This document shows positions 11,601 through 24,005 of a stretch of DNA of 64,000 nucleotides, piece after piece. Source of the DNA: Serinus canaria. Taxonomy: Eukaryota; Chordata; Aves; Passeriformes; Fringillidae. The translations under genes and the position numbers were made by a program. The notes beneath the pieces were generated by a model that ran no database searches, was not told the origin of the DNA, and worked only from the letters and a program-made list of their open reading frames with translations. Each line of letters starts with the position of its first letter. The stretch's first letter is position 1. The DNA lies in assembly GCF_022539315.1 (NCBI RefSeq), contig NC_066313.1, positions 29,239,059 through 29,303,058 on the forward strand, written 5' to 3'.

Positions 11601-14600
11601 TTTTTCCCCTATCTCTCACAGTTCCTTTAGGCTTGTTTTGATTTATTTTTCTTCTTAAGATCAAATTCTGTATAGCTCATACGCAGAGTGATAAAAAGAA
11701 AGCAATGCTCCATATCCAAACTGATGTATTTCTGCTGTGAGCACAATTTTGCTAGCATATCTCTTAAGGTCTCACTCAACTTCTCTCTCTGTTTTTTACT
11801 CCTTTGGTGGCACATCAAATAAAAAGGATAAAAAAAGAAAATCAGGCTAAAAGGTGGGATGTCAGAAATGAAGATGTAGAGAAGGAAAGGTACATGGTAT
11901 GGTCCCTGTAGACAGGCTGAGGGAGAGGCAGCAGTGGTCTGCAATTGGCATTAGTTTGACTGTGTATTAATTTCACAGTCACAGCATTTACTTCCTATCC
12001 CAATCCTGTCCCAGTTTTAAGGTCTCAACCTACCATGACTCTTCCCTTGGGGTGGAGAGGCATTTTATATCATTATTGATGGTATTGATTGAGCCCTGCA
12101 CATTTCAGCTTTGAGTTCTTCTGTCTTGTCAGTGTTTGCATGAATAATACTTCCCCTAGGAGCAGAAAAAATGTCCAGGCATAAGAGGATGAGCTCCTAC
12201 ATGGTGTGAGGAGATCACCCCAATTTTCTGCTGTATCTGTTTACTCTGAAGGTTCCCACAAAGCAGTTATTGGTCTCAGAGCACATGAGCTAGGACTATC
12301 TACATGAAGACTTAGACTCCTTCTTTGCTACAGCTTTCAACACCCAAATAAACAAGCAGCACAGATGTCATGTTTCTAATGCCTGAAGACACAAGCACAA
12401 GGTCACATTACACTGTCTTGAGATACTGCTCATCAGCAGCCTGCAGATAATGAGAGGTAATCTAGTTTAGGCTCATCCTCTCCACTCGTGAGCTAAACTG
12501 AGACCAATAATAGTGCTTTTGCCTGGCGATGAGTTTACATCCAAGAAATTGCTGTGGCTCAGCTCATTTGTTGTAATCTGCTCATGCAAGAAGCACCGAC
12601 CATTTCCGAGGCTGCTGTGACAGCTTGCTCCAAGGACAGCAGTTACAGCTTGGCAGCGAGACCATTTAGCTTGAAAGCAAAGGCTCCTTGAAGAGCACCA
12701 CTGCCTTTAAGGCTGGAAGCAATAGGCTCTTGACCTCCATTTGGTTCAACAGCTACCCCTGAGAAGAAATAGGACTCTGTAGCAGGGATGTTTACAAAGC
12801 AGGGGGTAAACACGTGGAAATGTCACCTCTAGTTTAATTCAGACCATAAAACCAGCAGATTCCTGTTTGCATTTTCCTGAGCAGGCATTCCTGACTGAAG
12901 TGAATTAATGAGTTTCATATAGTTCTCCTGCATACTTGATATTCCACTGTCCTAGGGCATTTAAAAGGAACTAGGTTGGGTGCTTGGTTTTTGTAATCCA
13001 CATTATTTTCTTTATATTTCTTTATCTCAGATTTCACCACAGGTCTCCATTTGTTCAGCCTATTAAATCCACCAAAGGGAGACATTTGAACATGCTGTTG
13101 TGCCTTGCAGAGCTCAGCCACAATGGATTTCACAGGCCACGCTGCCCCTATTAAAGAGGAACAGGATTTGGTCTTGCAAGACTTTGCTGAAATACATCAG
13201 TTTAATTAGGTAATATTTTGCAAGGTTGGAGGTTGGAAAATAATTATTCTGCATACAAAGTAGAAATGACCAAAACTTGCCTCATTAATGTTGATTCACT
13301 GTAGCCAGCACACAGTGAGTAGAGACTAGAGCCCCCTGATGAATGGCTCTCCCTTCATGCCAACATATTCCGCATCCATAATGGCTGAACAAGGCTCATT
13401 TTATGGGAGCAGTGGTGTGGAGAGGAGGCAGGACCATGGGCACACAACCTGTACATGGACCAACACCTGTGCAACCCCAGAGGATGGAGCTTGGGGAATC
13501 CCTGAAGGGATGGCATTTCCTACTCACTGCCCCTAAGCCCTTCCCGTATTCTCCTCTGGGAATCAGGCAATAATGGCAAACTAAGGAAAGGGGAAAACTT
13601 GGGATTAAATTGGGAATTGTCTTCAGTGAGGTCTTGGCTACCATTTTATGGCCACTGGTCTCAGACAGAGCTTTTCCCTAGATCAGATATCTCCCATCAT
13701 GCTGTGAGTCTGGGCCCCTGTGTCAGGGATGGCACATGATCCACAGCACATTTGAGCAACAGACACAGGGGAGGATGCAACCCCACCCCACACATGCTTC
13801 TCCCAAATGGACAAATCAGTGTGCCCTGGGTACACACCTGCAATGACAGGGAGAACTGATATAATGGAATCTGAATCCTAAGGAGGATAGGGTTTGCTCT
13901 CATCTACTGACTTTGATGCATATGTCAGGACAGCCCAGAATGGGACACCTCTGACAGAGGTGTTCATCCTGTACCAGACAAATTCCTTTGTGGAGCTACA
14001 GACTCATGTACAACAGTTGAGATGGCTAAGCCTGTTGTTTCTGCTCTCCACCACCTCTTTGGGGAGGTCCCGTGGATTCACAAACATCAGTAGACCAGAG
14101 GAGTAAATTATTCTCCTAGTATACCACAGGGGTGTGACATGCAGAGAGAACCAAAACACTGCCCAAACACCTCTGGGATTCATTGTTGTGCCAAACTTAT
14201 TTTTTTCTACATTCTTAAACACTTGGGAGAAAATCCTCTTGCTGCTTCAACACATGAGGCTTGGTCAAGTTTTAGAGGGGCTGTATCTCAATCCTTTAAA
14301 ACTGGCATAGGCAATCCAAGTCAGTGAGGGGTTGTCTCATTTTATTTAGAGCCACGATACATCATCTGACTTATCCTAAGGCAGGCACCTAAAATGGGTT
14401 GGGAAATTACGTTAGCGGCGGCCATTTCTTTTCTGTGACTAAAAACGGGAGCTGATGATAGCTCGATCAAATGGAGGGGGGGATGTTTGCACTTAGGTGT
14501 GGGAAGGAAAATTAAGTTAATCCCACTCGGTGGTGGATGAGGCTTGCATATAGTTGCACCAGGATGCAGGTAAAGGAGTCTCTTGTATACATCACAGAAA

Positions 14601-15198
14601 ATGATGGAGATTGTGTCAAGAAAGCAGAGGAAGAAGCAGGAAAGAAGAAAGAAGCAAAGCCCATGTTCTAGGTGACCCAATGGATCGTTTTTGGAGCCCT
14701 TCGCCATTCAAATCGTTGCATCTGAAATTCAGTCTTAACAACAACCAAGGCACCTTTATGACCCTTAATCAGTGGTTGCTCCTTTATTTTATGAATAGTG
14801 TCACCTTCTGCTGCAGCACAGAAGGAAACGTCTCTATTGAGAACTGGTTTACTGGGTACCATTTTCCTCCCTTCTTTCTCCTGAATTTAATTCAGCAAGA
14901 GACATCCCAAATAAAAACCTTCACAAGCCTTGAGGACAACTGAAATAAGCAGTGAACTGTACTCTCCTCTCAGTACCAAAGTTCATCATACTCAGAAAAA
15001 GCAAAACTGGACGGTCATTTTTAACCAGGGACTGAGTGTGATCTGAAAGACTGGATCCTTCACAAACCCAAGGGTCAGTAAATGCCAGTCCATTCTAACA
15101 AAGATATCTTTAGTAGTAAAATAAAATCTTCCCTGAGAAAATGTTCCCTATCCAAGGAAAGAACCACTCACTTTCAATCTAGTGGTACATTTTTTAGT

Positions 15199-15243
15199 GG
15201 GATTTTTTTTTGGGGGGGGCATTTTTGGGGGGTTTTTGGGGGG
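15199..15243 (+). repeat. G-run cluster with G-quadruplex potential
   Basis: Runs of 3, 8, 6 and 6 G on the + strand are separated by 10, 7 and 5 mostly T bases. The 8-G run can supply two GGG tracts, so four tracts with short loops are available. Confidence 0.8.
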
Positions 15244-16336
15244 TTATACGTAATGGCAAAGAAGAGTGAAAATAGGGAGAACTCGGTGGCTGCACTTATA
15301 GTGAAAAGTTTCTGATCAGCTCTCTGTCTGATGACCTCTTCAGATGGATATGCCCTTTTGGAAAAAACTACTTTTTCACTTACTCCAAGGAATGAATCAG
15401 AACAGAAACTCCACTTTAAATCAAGTTCTTTCTAACTTCCTTACTCTGGAGAGAGGAAAACCAAATTCTTTGTGTAGGCAGTGATTTATATACACAGAGA
15501 CATCCAAAGCAACAAACAATAACCTGAGCATCTCTAGGTTTCAGGCACCACACATCACAGTCATGTGTTGAAAGATATCCATAAAAAAGAACAATTTTCC
15601 ATCTTAGAAAAGAGCTTTCTTTCTGACCTGTTTGGAGTCACGTGGTGCTGGCAGGCCAGCAAGGCCCTTTTCATCTCAAACATCTATGTTTCCGTCTCTT
15701 TGCACATGTAATTTTGCACCTCATTGCTCCTAATTGAGTGGTTTTGAAAACCCACCCTGTAGAGCTATAATTCTCTGCCATGACCACAGTGTCACAGAAA
15801 ATAAGTTCTCAGACACTTCTGTCTATAAATAATTCTGCTGCCGTGAGGTTATCCACAGGGAGTGTTGACAACTATCTCATTACTAGCCTTTTCTCCCTTT
15901 TCAATCAAATTGCTTGTTTCTTTCCCCCAGGCTCTTCCCAAAAGCAAAGGTGCAGGATTGCAGGACTTCCTAAACACCATTTTCAGCATCTTCTTCCTCC
16001 CACGATGGACACCACAGCTGTCGCGGGAGCTGTCATCTCCAGGATGGGACTCAGGAATGAGACTTATATTAACCTGAAATCTTTCACAGCAATTTTCTGA
16101 AGTGAAAGGATATCAGGTCTAGGTCTAGTCACAAAGCCAAACTCCAGCTTGGGTAATTATATCCTGCTAACCCAAAGTCCCTTTTACAGTTTCAGCAGGA
16201 CATGAGTTTTCTTGCTAATACTCTGCAGTGGTTTTTCTCAGAGAAAGATGCATTTTGATGGGGAAGTTGATTTCTGTAGATCTGGCCATCAAAACCTTTT
16301 GTGAGTTTTGGAGCAAACACCATAATGCCTGTTTTT

Positions 16337-16357
16337 CTCAGGTGATCATCACCTGAG
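16337..16357. repeat. Perfect 10-bp-arm palindrome with paired E-boxes
   Basis: The arms ctcaggtgat and atcacctgag flank one central C. Each arm holds one CAGGTG/CACCTG E-box, so the two boxes face each other. The length is modest and chance is possible. Confidence 0.6.
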
Positions 16358-16437
16358 GTTTCCAGCAAGGAAGAGTTGTTACTGAAATGGGAGCTTGGAA
16401 CAACAAATAATTCAGGTATTCCTAGTAACTGAAGAGA

Positions 16438-16677
16438 AGCTGAAAGTGGGTAGATTTAAATTGGATATTAGAAGAAATTCTTTACTGTGAGGGTGGTGGT
16501 GCACTGGCACAGGTTGTCCAGAGAAGTTTGTGGATGCTCCATCCCTGGGAGTGCTCAAGGTGAGGTTAGATGGCACTCTGAAGTCTAGTTGGCAGGATGG
16601 CCAATGGAAGGGGGGTTGAAACTAGACAATATTAAGGTCCCTTCCAGACCAAACCACTCGATGAACTTATGATTCTA
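16438..16677 (+). mobile_element. CR1 LINE 3' fragment
   Basis: The sequence shows the CR1 ORF2 end region: 'tagatttaaattggatatta', then 'gaagaaattctttactgtga' and 'ccatccctgggagtgctcaa'. It ends in a degenerate octamer tail (atgaacttatgattct). It is about 240 bases, 5' truncated and diverged. Confidence 0.9.
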
Positions 16678-18106
16678 AGCTTCAAGGTCACAATTATTGA
16701 TGTCTGACCGAAGAAACATGCCCCAGGCACTGCAGGCAAACCTTCACCTCTTGCTGTCACTTCCTCACAAACCATCACCATGAAGCAAATAGTAATGCAG
16801 CACAGATTTAAAGATTCTACACTGCTTTGGTGCCAAGCTATCAAGTACTTGCATGCTCTGGTTTCTACCACCTTTATATTTAGTCCATAATTAAACAAGC
16901 AAGGGACATAAATAGCTGACAGCTTAAAAGCACTATCTTACTCTTTTCCTTGCTTTGTAAACACAGACCTTACTTCTCACATAAACTACAGAGCGCAGCT
17001 ATAACTCACTCTACCCAGCACTGCTGGTTTTTGCCTGAGTCCAGGGTATATTGTAATCAGCTGAAGTGCTTTCATTTTTTTGCCTTGAAATTCATCTTTT
17101 TGAGTCAAAGAAAGTGGCTTTGCCCATCCTGAGGATTGCTGGGTACATCTCTGAGCTGGAACAGAGTCTCATCAAAGCACTGTGCTCAGGTCAAGGCAGT
17201 ACAAGAATTTTTATTCCAATATGATGTGAGCCACAGTTTTTTATGAGTAAGTTAAAGGAAAGAACTAATTGACCTTCCCCAGAACAGCTCTGATGAAAGA
17301 AGTTAATATGTTTGTCTTAGCTTGGACATCCCCCTGTCAAGGAAAAATTCTGCTGATACAAAAGGTCCTGGAGGATGGAGGGATGGGGGGATGGAGGTGA
17401 AAGAGTCAAAGAGAACAACTAACATTGAAATTTTGTCTAGAGCATTTGGCTCTACAGAAGATTCAAGGTGCAATGCCTGGAGTAGAAAAGCCCTGACTAA
17501 CTGGGTGCTTGTGCCAAGGTGCCCTTGCTCTGGGATATAGGGCAGAAAAGGTAAATTTGGGGTCTTTGAGCACCACCTGCTGGCACATTCCCCAAGAAGG
17601 AGCTGGGGCGGGATCGGAGATTTCACCATGGCCAGGCCTGGGAGCAGAAAAAGGCTGCTGAAGGAACCCCAAGTTCTCCTTTGAGCCTCCATGAGGGAAT
17701 GGAACAAGGGATTCCAAGATTTAGATGTCTAATTAGGCGTCTACATGTGCTGCGTTTGCCTTTAGGTGCTTCACATCAGCTCATTCTCCATAGGGCATTC
17801 TCAGTCATTACCTCAACCATCTTTTTGCTCCTTTGTTGCCTTTCCATGCATATTTCACCTGTATTCTATTTTTAAAATCACAACCCCACTGGCCATAGTG
17901 GCCTTGAACAGCAGCTTGGCTCTAAAGTCCTGAAATAGTCTCCTTTGGGGCAGATCAGATAGGAGAGAACTGTATAAGGGATTCTAGGCTGCTGGATCCC
18001 ATCTTGTCCCCAGTTGTGGATCTCACCTGTTCTACCACACCTCCAGGACAGAGGTCCAGCAACACCTTAGAGGTGAGCTGTACAGTCAAAATTTGATTCT
18101 CTGTAA
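16678..18106. other. Intergenic stretch, nothing recognised
   Basis: The sequence is unique. Frames at 17,303-17,717 (-) are open but resemble no family that I know. Confidence 0.5.
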
Positions 18107-18425
18107 AATCACAGAATCATAGAACCATGAAATATCCTGAGTTGAAAGGAAGCCACAAGGATCATCAAGTCCAACCCTTGGCCCTATGCAGGACAACCCC
18201 AAGATCACAGCATGTGCCTGAGAGCATTAACCAAGTGTTTCTCAAACTCTGTCAGGCTTCGTGCTGTGACCACCTCCCTGGGGAGCCTGTTTCAGTGCCC
18301 CAATACCCTCTAGATAAAGAACTTTTTCCTAATATCCAACCTAAACTTCCCCTGGCTCAGCTTGATGCCATTCCCTCTGATCCCATCATTGGTCACCAGA
18401 GAGAAGAGATCTGTGGAACCTGAAA
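18107..18425 (-). mobile_element. CR1 LINE 3' fragment
   Basis: The + strand begins aatcacagaatcatagaacc and continues 'gatcatcaagtccaaccctt' and 'gtgaccacctccctggggag', the reverse complement of a CR1 3' end with part of ORF2. About 320 bases are kept. Confidence 0.92.
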
Positions 18426-19178
18426 GGATATCTTTGTCCATGGGGACCAGTACTATCTTTTCTTTCATAAATCCTTTCCTTGCACCAATAATTTAGACAG
18501 GGACACAATGTTGGAGCATTTCTCATATTCATGCAGAAAATAGTGTTTTGCTGGAAGGAGGTAAACTATCTGCACATAATAGCAGAGCAGAAGTGACTGA
18601 AATGACAGTCAGAGATATGTAAGCAGCATATTGATTTTTATGTGCTGCAAATAGCAAAAGGCGGTTGTCTCTGGAAATGCTTGGATTAACAAAGTGCAGC
18701 ATTTGGCACTGGAAGCGTTGCTGCCACAAAGCAGAAGATGGGACCATAGTCTCTTGGACTAAGACACAAAGCAGGCTGAAGGGGTTAAATGCCTGCAGTC
18801 CCATGGAGAGCTGGCTGTGAGGCATTCATCAAATGCAAGTCCCCAAATCATCCTCTATTGAGCCTTTCACTGTTTTCAGTTATCTCTGTGCTACCGTGAA
18901 TCTAACATTGTGGAAAGGTTAGGAAGTGGTGCTGGAATTGGGTGAGTCCCAGCTCTTGGGATTATTGTTCAACACAGGGAATTCTTAGACTAAAGTTTTA
19001 AGCACATTTCTAACTGTCTTAGCTTGGGGAGAAAAAAAATTAAGAACTTTGAGAACCTGAAATATCTCCTTCAGGGAAAAGAAAAAGGATGAAAAGTTCC
19101 AAATAGTTTATTGGCTCTAAACCAGAAAGGGATAATGAACAGCAGAAGAAATGCAGGGTGGAAACCATGGCCTCATCA
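18426..19178. other. Intergenic stretch, nothing recognised
   Basis: The sequence is AT-rich and unique, with no gene or repeat seen. Confidence 0.5.
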
Positions 19179-19250
19179 GAGAATCACAAAATCACAAAAA
19201 GTGGCTGAGGTTGGAAGGGATGTTTGGAGTCCAACTTTGATGCTGAAGCA
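19179..19250 (-). mobile_element. Short CR1 3' end
   Basis: The octamer-like start 'gaatcacaaaatcacaaaaa' is followed by 'ctgaggttggaagggatgtt', the outermost part of a CR1 3' end on the - strand. About 70 bases remain. Confidence 0.75.
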
Positions 19251-19472
19251 CCCAGGAAAAGAAAGCTCTAGAGATGCAGAAGATATCTCAGGATGTCAAA
19301 GATGTCCTTAGATGCAGAAGATGCCAGGATTCAAAACCTGATGTCTGAGATGAACCAGCCCTACTCTAACATATACATGCTACAGGATCCTCCTGCAATA
19401 TGGATAAGACACTTGGAATTCCATTGAAACAAAAGCCCCATACAATAGGAACCAATTGTCTCAGGTACCAAG

Positions 19473-19719
19473 CAATAGGACATGAGCAAATGGCCTCAAA
19501 TTGTACCAGAAGAGGTTTAGATTTGACATAAGGAATAATTTCTTCAGTGAAGGGTTGTCAAGCATTAGAACAGGCTGCCCTGGGATGTGGTGGAGTTAGC
19601 ACCCCTGGAGGAATTTAAAAGATGTGTGGATGTGGCATTTGGACACATTGTTTAGTGCTGGGTTAACAGTTGGACTTGATGATCTTAGAGGTATTTTCCA
19701 ACCTTAATGTTTCTATGTA
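19473..19719 (+). mobile_element. CR1 LINE 3' fragment
   Basis: The order 'catgagcaaatggcctcaaa', 'ggaataatttcttcagtgaa', 'acaggctgccctgggatgtg' and 'ccaaccttaatgtttctatg' follows the CR1 3' region to its terminus. It is about 245 bases. Confidence 0.9.
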
Positions 19720-19915
19720 AATAAAGATCCCCTGTGGCAGCTCCTTGTTAGCAACAGCATGTGCAGCAAAAGGAGGAAATTGCAGGGCATTGTTCTTAAG
19801 TTTAGACACTCGCGTAGCACAGAACAGAAACTTGTCCTAACTAGACTTTGAAGAACTTTATGTAGGAACTAGTGCCCCTGCAAAGAAGCACAATGACACA
19901 GATGAGCAGATGGAA

Positions 19916-19996
19916 CTGGCAGTGCTGGATTAGCAGCTGGAATTGATGACCTTAAAGGTCTTTCACAACCTAAATGTTTCTATGGTTCTGTGATTT
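19916..19996 (+). mobile_element. Short CR1 3' end
   Basis: The stretch 'attgatgaccttaaaggtct' leads to 'aatgtttctatggttctgtg', a CR1 3' end with its octamer tail. It follows the preceding CR1 by about 200 bases. Confidence 0.85.
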
Positions 19997-20214
19997 GAGA
20001 CCTCTTTTCAGACAGCAAGCACAGCTTAGAAACTGCTTCAGCCTTGGAGCCAGACCTGTTGAGCACCACTCAGCGCTGCTAAAATGAATGCAATCATAAG
20101 ACAAGTATGAAATAGAAGGGAGCCAGGTTGGGGTGTGATGCACAATGGTACTTCTTTGGTTTGTGCAGTGCTGTCCCACCTTTGAAAAAGAAGCAGGTCT
20201 CTTCATCTGGGGCT

Positions 20215-20320
20215 CTGACCAACCTGGTCTAATGGAAGGTGTTCCTGTCCATGGCTGTAGGGTTGGAATATGATCTTTAAGGTCAATTCCAACTCAAGCT
20301 ATTCTGCCAGTCTATGATTA
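20215..20320 (+). mobile_element. CR1 LINE 3' fragment
   Basis: 'caacctggtctaatggaagg', 'gttcctgtccatggctgtag' and 'ggtcaattccaactcaagct' are CR1 3' end motifs in order. About 105 bases are present. Confidence 0.85.
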
Positions 20321-22431
20321 AGGAGCACATTATCTTTTTGAAGGGGCCATTGCAAACTGCAAGATAATCTATTTTCTTATGTTCCCAGAACTCCTAGAGA
20401 ATAAATCTTGCATCCCAGATTGCTGAAAAGGAGGTTTCCTGCCTGCTGGCAGCTATCTCCTTCTTCCCTCCCTCTCATGACCAGTCTCTCTGGGATAATA
20501 AGTCAATCCCACTAAGAAAATCCCCAGACTCTGCTTCCTTGAGTTCTACTTCGTCAGATAGATGAGCTCTAAGTCCCAGCCTCCACCTGCTCAGTTGAGG
20601 GCAAACCCTACTGTCCATGAGCTGAGGCAAAAATTAAAACCAGGTTTTACGGCACGGTTTCATCTTTCCCCTGCCTCCCTGTACCCAAGGAGCAAATACT
20701 CTGCACTTTCCAATCAGGAGGTATGTCAGGCTTGTGGAACCAAGCCCAAATTTTCCTGAGAAAAAACACCAGAGTCAAAGGCATGTTTTGAAAATAAATA
20801 GCAAAGCTGGCAGGCAAGGGTGATGGAAGACGGAACCAGCATTGTTAGAAGCTGGTAGGAGCAAACTAAGAGGGGCTCTGCATGGCAGTTTCACACAGGA
20901 CTCAGCCTCCGCCCAACAATATCTGGGAATATTGCTCAATGACCAAAAGAATGAGCATTGATTCTTGTGAAGAAATTAGAGGTGTCTGTCCTGACCACAC
21001 CAATAACATGAGGAATAATAACAGAGAGGGAGAAATAAGTGTGGAGTGAGGGTTAAAAAAAAATACAAGGAGAAACTGGGCAAGAGAAAAGCACATCAGA
21101 GTTATAAAAAGAGACAGAGAAGGGAATTTTATTCATGAGCTTTCCAAGCACATTTGCCATTATCTCAGGCATGAGAATATTATTCTGCTGCTGTCAGGGG
21201 GCATGTGATGGGGCTCCAGCCATCAGAAAATCACTGCCAGCTGTCAGAGGGCCAAGCCATTAAGGGCCACAGGCCAACACCAATCACACTGTCAAGAAAT
21301 ACATTTGCCTGTCAAGGGATTAGCAGACTGGCCTCCAAAACCTTCAGAGAGCATTGCCTTCAAAACTGGAGACGGTCATGTGAATAGCACAGTCCCTGAC
21401 AATGGAAGCAGTGGGTAGAAATGCTCCTTTTAAGTACAGGAGTAAGAAGTACAAGGAGAAAGGTGCTCAGCTGTTTCTGGTTGGCTCTGGTACTTAAGGA
21501 GATCTGGGTAGTAGAGAGCATCTTTGATTTGACAGCATTAAAAAAAACCAAAAAAACAACCACAGTGAAATTCTTCCAGAAGCACTGCTTAGCCTTTGAC
21601 CAAATGGGCTGATGCACGACAGTGCACTGCAGCTTTCTTTAGGAATAAGGGCATGAAAGACCAGCAAATATGTGCTGGAGTCTCACTTAATTTTATTCCT
21701 CTTTCATTCAAGCATCAGCACTACTCTGACCTATGACAGTCGCACCTCTGTGTGAGCAGGGCACCAGGTTTGGTTAAAAAAACTGATGCAGACAATTCAG
21801 CTCCCACCCTTGTTCAGCAATGGTCCCAGAGAAAAGACAGTCCTAGAACCAGCAGGGCTTATTCTGTGTGTGCTTTTCTTACTTTACAGGTGATGAGACT
21901 AGACTTGACTTTTGAAGTCTAGCCTGCAAAAACATCACTGCATCCATTTCCCTGAGACAGTCACACTCAAGGTTCTACCAAAATGCTACAAAGCTGTATT
22001 AATATAGATCACAGAAAGCACACAGTGTTTATGCAGGGTGTCCTACAGTTTTTGTTAAGCATATTGGGTCAAATTTAAACTATACATAAGCATTGCCTAA
22101 CATTTAGGTGACACCTACTTTGGCATTTGAACTCAATCACTGAGTGATCCAGACTGTCCACAGCTGCCATGCTCAGCCGTCAGTGCAAGGAGAAGTTGCC
22201 CAAGACAGGAATCCAGTATTATACATATTGACTTACCATTGTGGTCATAATGCTTTAACACAGGCGGAATTCAGTATATGATTCATGCCCATGATATAAC
22301 TTCAAATGGTATAATCAGGGAATTCACATCATAATGAAATAATTACCTCACATTTCTGGATTAAACTTTTCAGAAAAGTGTTTCATGATGGCCTGAAGTT
22401 TTGATGTGACACACCTATGAATTTTGGTGTG
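20321..22431. other. Intergenic stretch, nothing certain
   Basis: The sequence is unique. A block at about 21,140-21,320 has even composition and few substitution-prone CpGs, and could be conserved noncoding DNA. This cannot be tested here. Confidence 0.5.
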
Positions 22432-23760
22432 TCATAGAATCAAAAAATCATTTAGGTTGGAAAAGACCTCCAAGATCATCAAGTCCAACCTTTGACCAAA
22501 CATCACTACATCCACTAAACCATAGCACTATGTGCCACATCCTGTGGTTTCTTGAACACTTCCACAGATGGTGACTCAACTACATACCGAGGGCAGCCCA
22601 TTCCAATGCTTGACCACCCTTTCAGTGAAGAAATTATTCCTGATGTCCAAAATGAACTCCTCTGGCACAGCTTAAGGCTATGCCCTCTAATCCTGTCACT
22701 AGTTGCCTGGGAGAAGTGGCTAACCCGACCTGGCTACAACCTCTTTAAGGTAGTTGTAGAGAGCATAAAGTCTTCCCTGGACCTTCTTTTCTCCACATCC
22801 CTTAGCCACTCATCACGAGTCACTCTCTAGACCAAAGATTCATTGCCCTTCCCTGGACACATTCCAGCATCTCAATGTCTTGTTCTGAGGGTTTCAGGAC
22901 TGAACACAGGATCCGAGGGGCGCACAAGTTCATGGGGACAATCACTGCACTGGTCCTGCTGGCCATGCTATTTCTGACACTGTCCAAAATGCCACTGGTC
23001 TTCTTGGTCACCTGGGCACACGCTGGCTCATGTTAAGCCAGCTGGTTGTCAAACAGCATGCACAAGTTCCTTTTTCACTGGGCAGTTTTTCAGCCACTCA
23101 GCCCCAACCTGTAGCCCTGCTAGGGGTTGTTGTGATCCAAGGGCAGGACTCAGCACTTGGCCTGGATCCATGGATCCAGCCCATCCAGATCCCTCTGCAG
23201 AACCCTCCTGCCCTCCAGCAGATCCACACTCCCACCCAGGCTGGTTTCATCTCTGAACTTACTGAAGATATATGTCCTTGATTCCCCTCATCCAGAACAT
23301 CAATAAAGGTTTTAAACAGGACTCTCCCCAGCCCTTTCTCCTGGGTTACTGGGGGTCTCTTCTGCTCCTTGTCCCTATCTACCAGGTTAGAAGGCCAGTT
23401 GTCCCAAAGATAATTGGTCTTACTCTTAAAGACTGAGGTGAAGAAGGTATTAGGTACCTCACTGTTATCCTCATTCTTGGTGACAATGTCCCTCCCTGCA
23501 TCCACTAAAGAATGGACATTTTCCTTGGCCCTCCTTTTGTTGTGAATGTGTTTATAAAAACACTTTTTATTATCTTTCACAGCAGTGGCCAGATTGAATT
23601 CTAGCTGAGCTTTTGCTTTTCTAATTTTCTTTCTACATGACCTTATGGCATTCTGGTATTCTTCCTGAGTAGCCTGCCTTCTTCCAAAGGTCATAAACTC
23701 TCTTTTTTCTACCAGAGATCGAGTGAAAGCTTCCTGTTCAGTCAGGCTGGTCTTCTTCCC
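22432..23760 (-). mobile_element. Internally deleted CR1 LINE with broken ORF2
   Basis: The 3' end lies at 22,432 (catagaatcaaaaaatcatt) and the copy runs leftward to rightward in reverse. On the - strand, about 23,350-23,694 reads a CR1 ORF2 segment between the endonuclease and reverse transcriptase, with 'KCFYKHIHNKRRAKENV' and 'EVPNTFFTSVFKSK'. Around 23,330-23,350 it jumps directly to the 'VLFKTFIDVLDEG' part of the polymerase, so the first reverse-transcriptase blocks are missing. Beyond that the frame shifts, and in the neighbouring frame the FADD catalytic box reads FRDE. The copy is therefore dead in more than one way. Its 3' part also includes the usual ORF2 end and 3' tail. Confidence 0.9.
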
Positions 23761-24005
23761 CAGTTTAGATTAGATATTAGGAAAAATTTCTTCACCAAAA
23801 TGATTGTCAAGCTTTGGAACAGGCTACCCTGTTTCATCCCAGGGAAGTGATGGAGTAACCATCCCTGGAAGGATTTAAGAGACATATAGGTGTGGCACTT
23901 AGGGACATGGTTTATTGGTGGGCTTGGAAGTACTGGGTTAGTGGTTGGGCTTGGTGATCTGAATAGGTCTTTTCTTTCCTAAATCATTCTGTAATTCTGT
24001 GATTC
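23761..24005 (+). mobile_element. CR1 LINE 3' fragment
   Basis: This copy begins at the 5' edge of the previous element and points the other way: 'tagattagatattaggaaaa', 'gttgggcttggtgatctgaa' and the tail 'cattctgtaattctgtgatt'. It is about 245 bases. The pair forms an inverted repeat of CR1 3' regions. Confidence 0.92.

Larger units (their letters stand above)
5636..16437. other. Long intergenic stretch without recognised genes
   Basis: About 10.8 kb of largely unique DNA. It holds a short CA run at about 9,556-9,572, the G-run cluster at 15,199-15,243 and the palindrome at 16,337-16,357. Two blocks with dense homeodomain-like TAATTA motifs or unusually even composition (about 8,225-8,375 and 12,420-12,740) could be conserved regulatory DNA, but I cannot compare species. 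No open frame resembles a known protein. Confidence 0.5.

Noticed and set aside
17303..17717. Open frames of 84 and 134 codons on the - strand
   Set aside because: They overlap in different frames and neither resembles a known protein; this is the pattern of chance frames.
19272..19323. Direct repeat of 'agatgcagaagat' about 38 bases apart
   Set aside because: Only two short copies with a diverged spacer; too little to call a tandem array.
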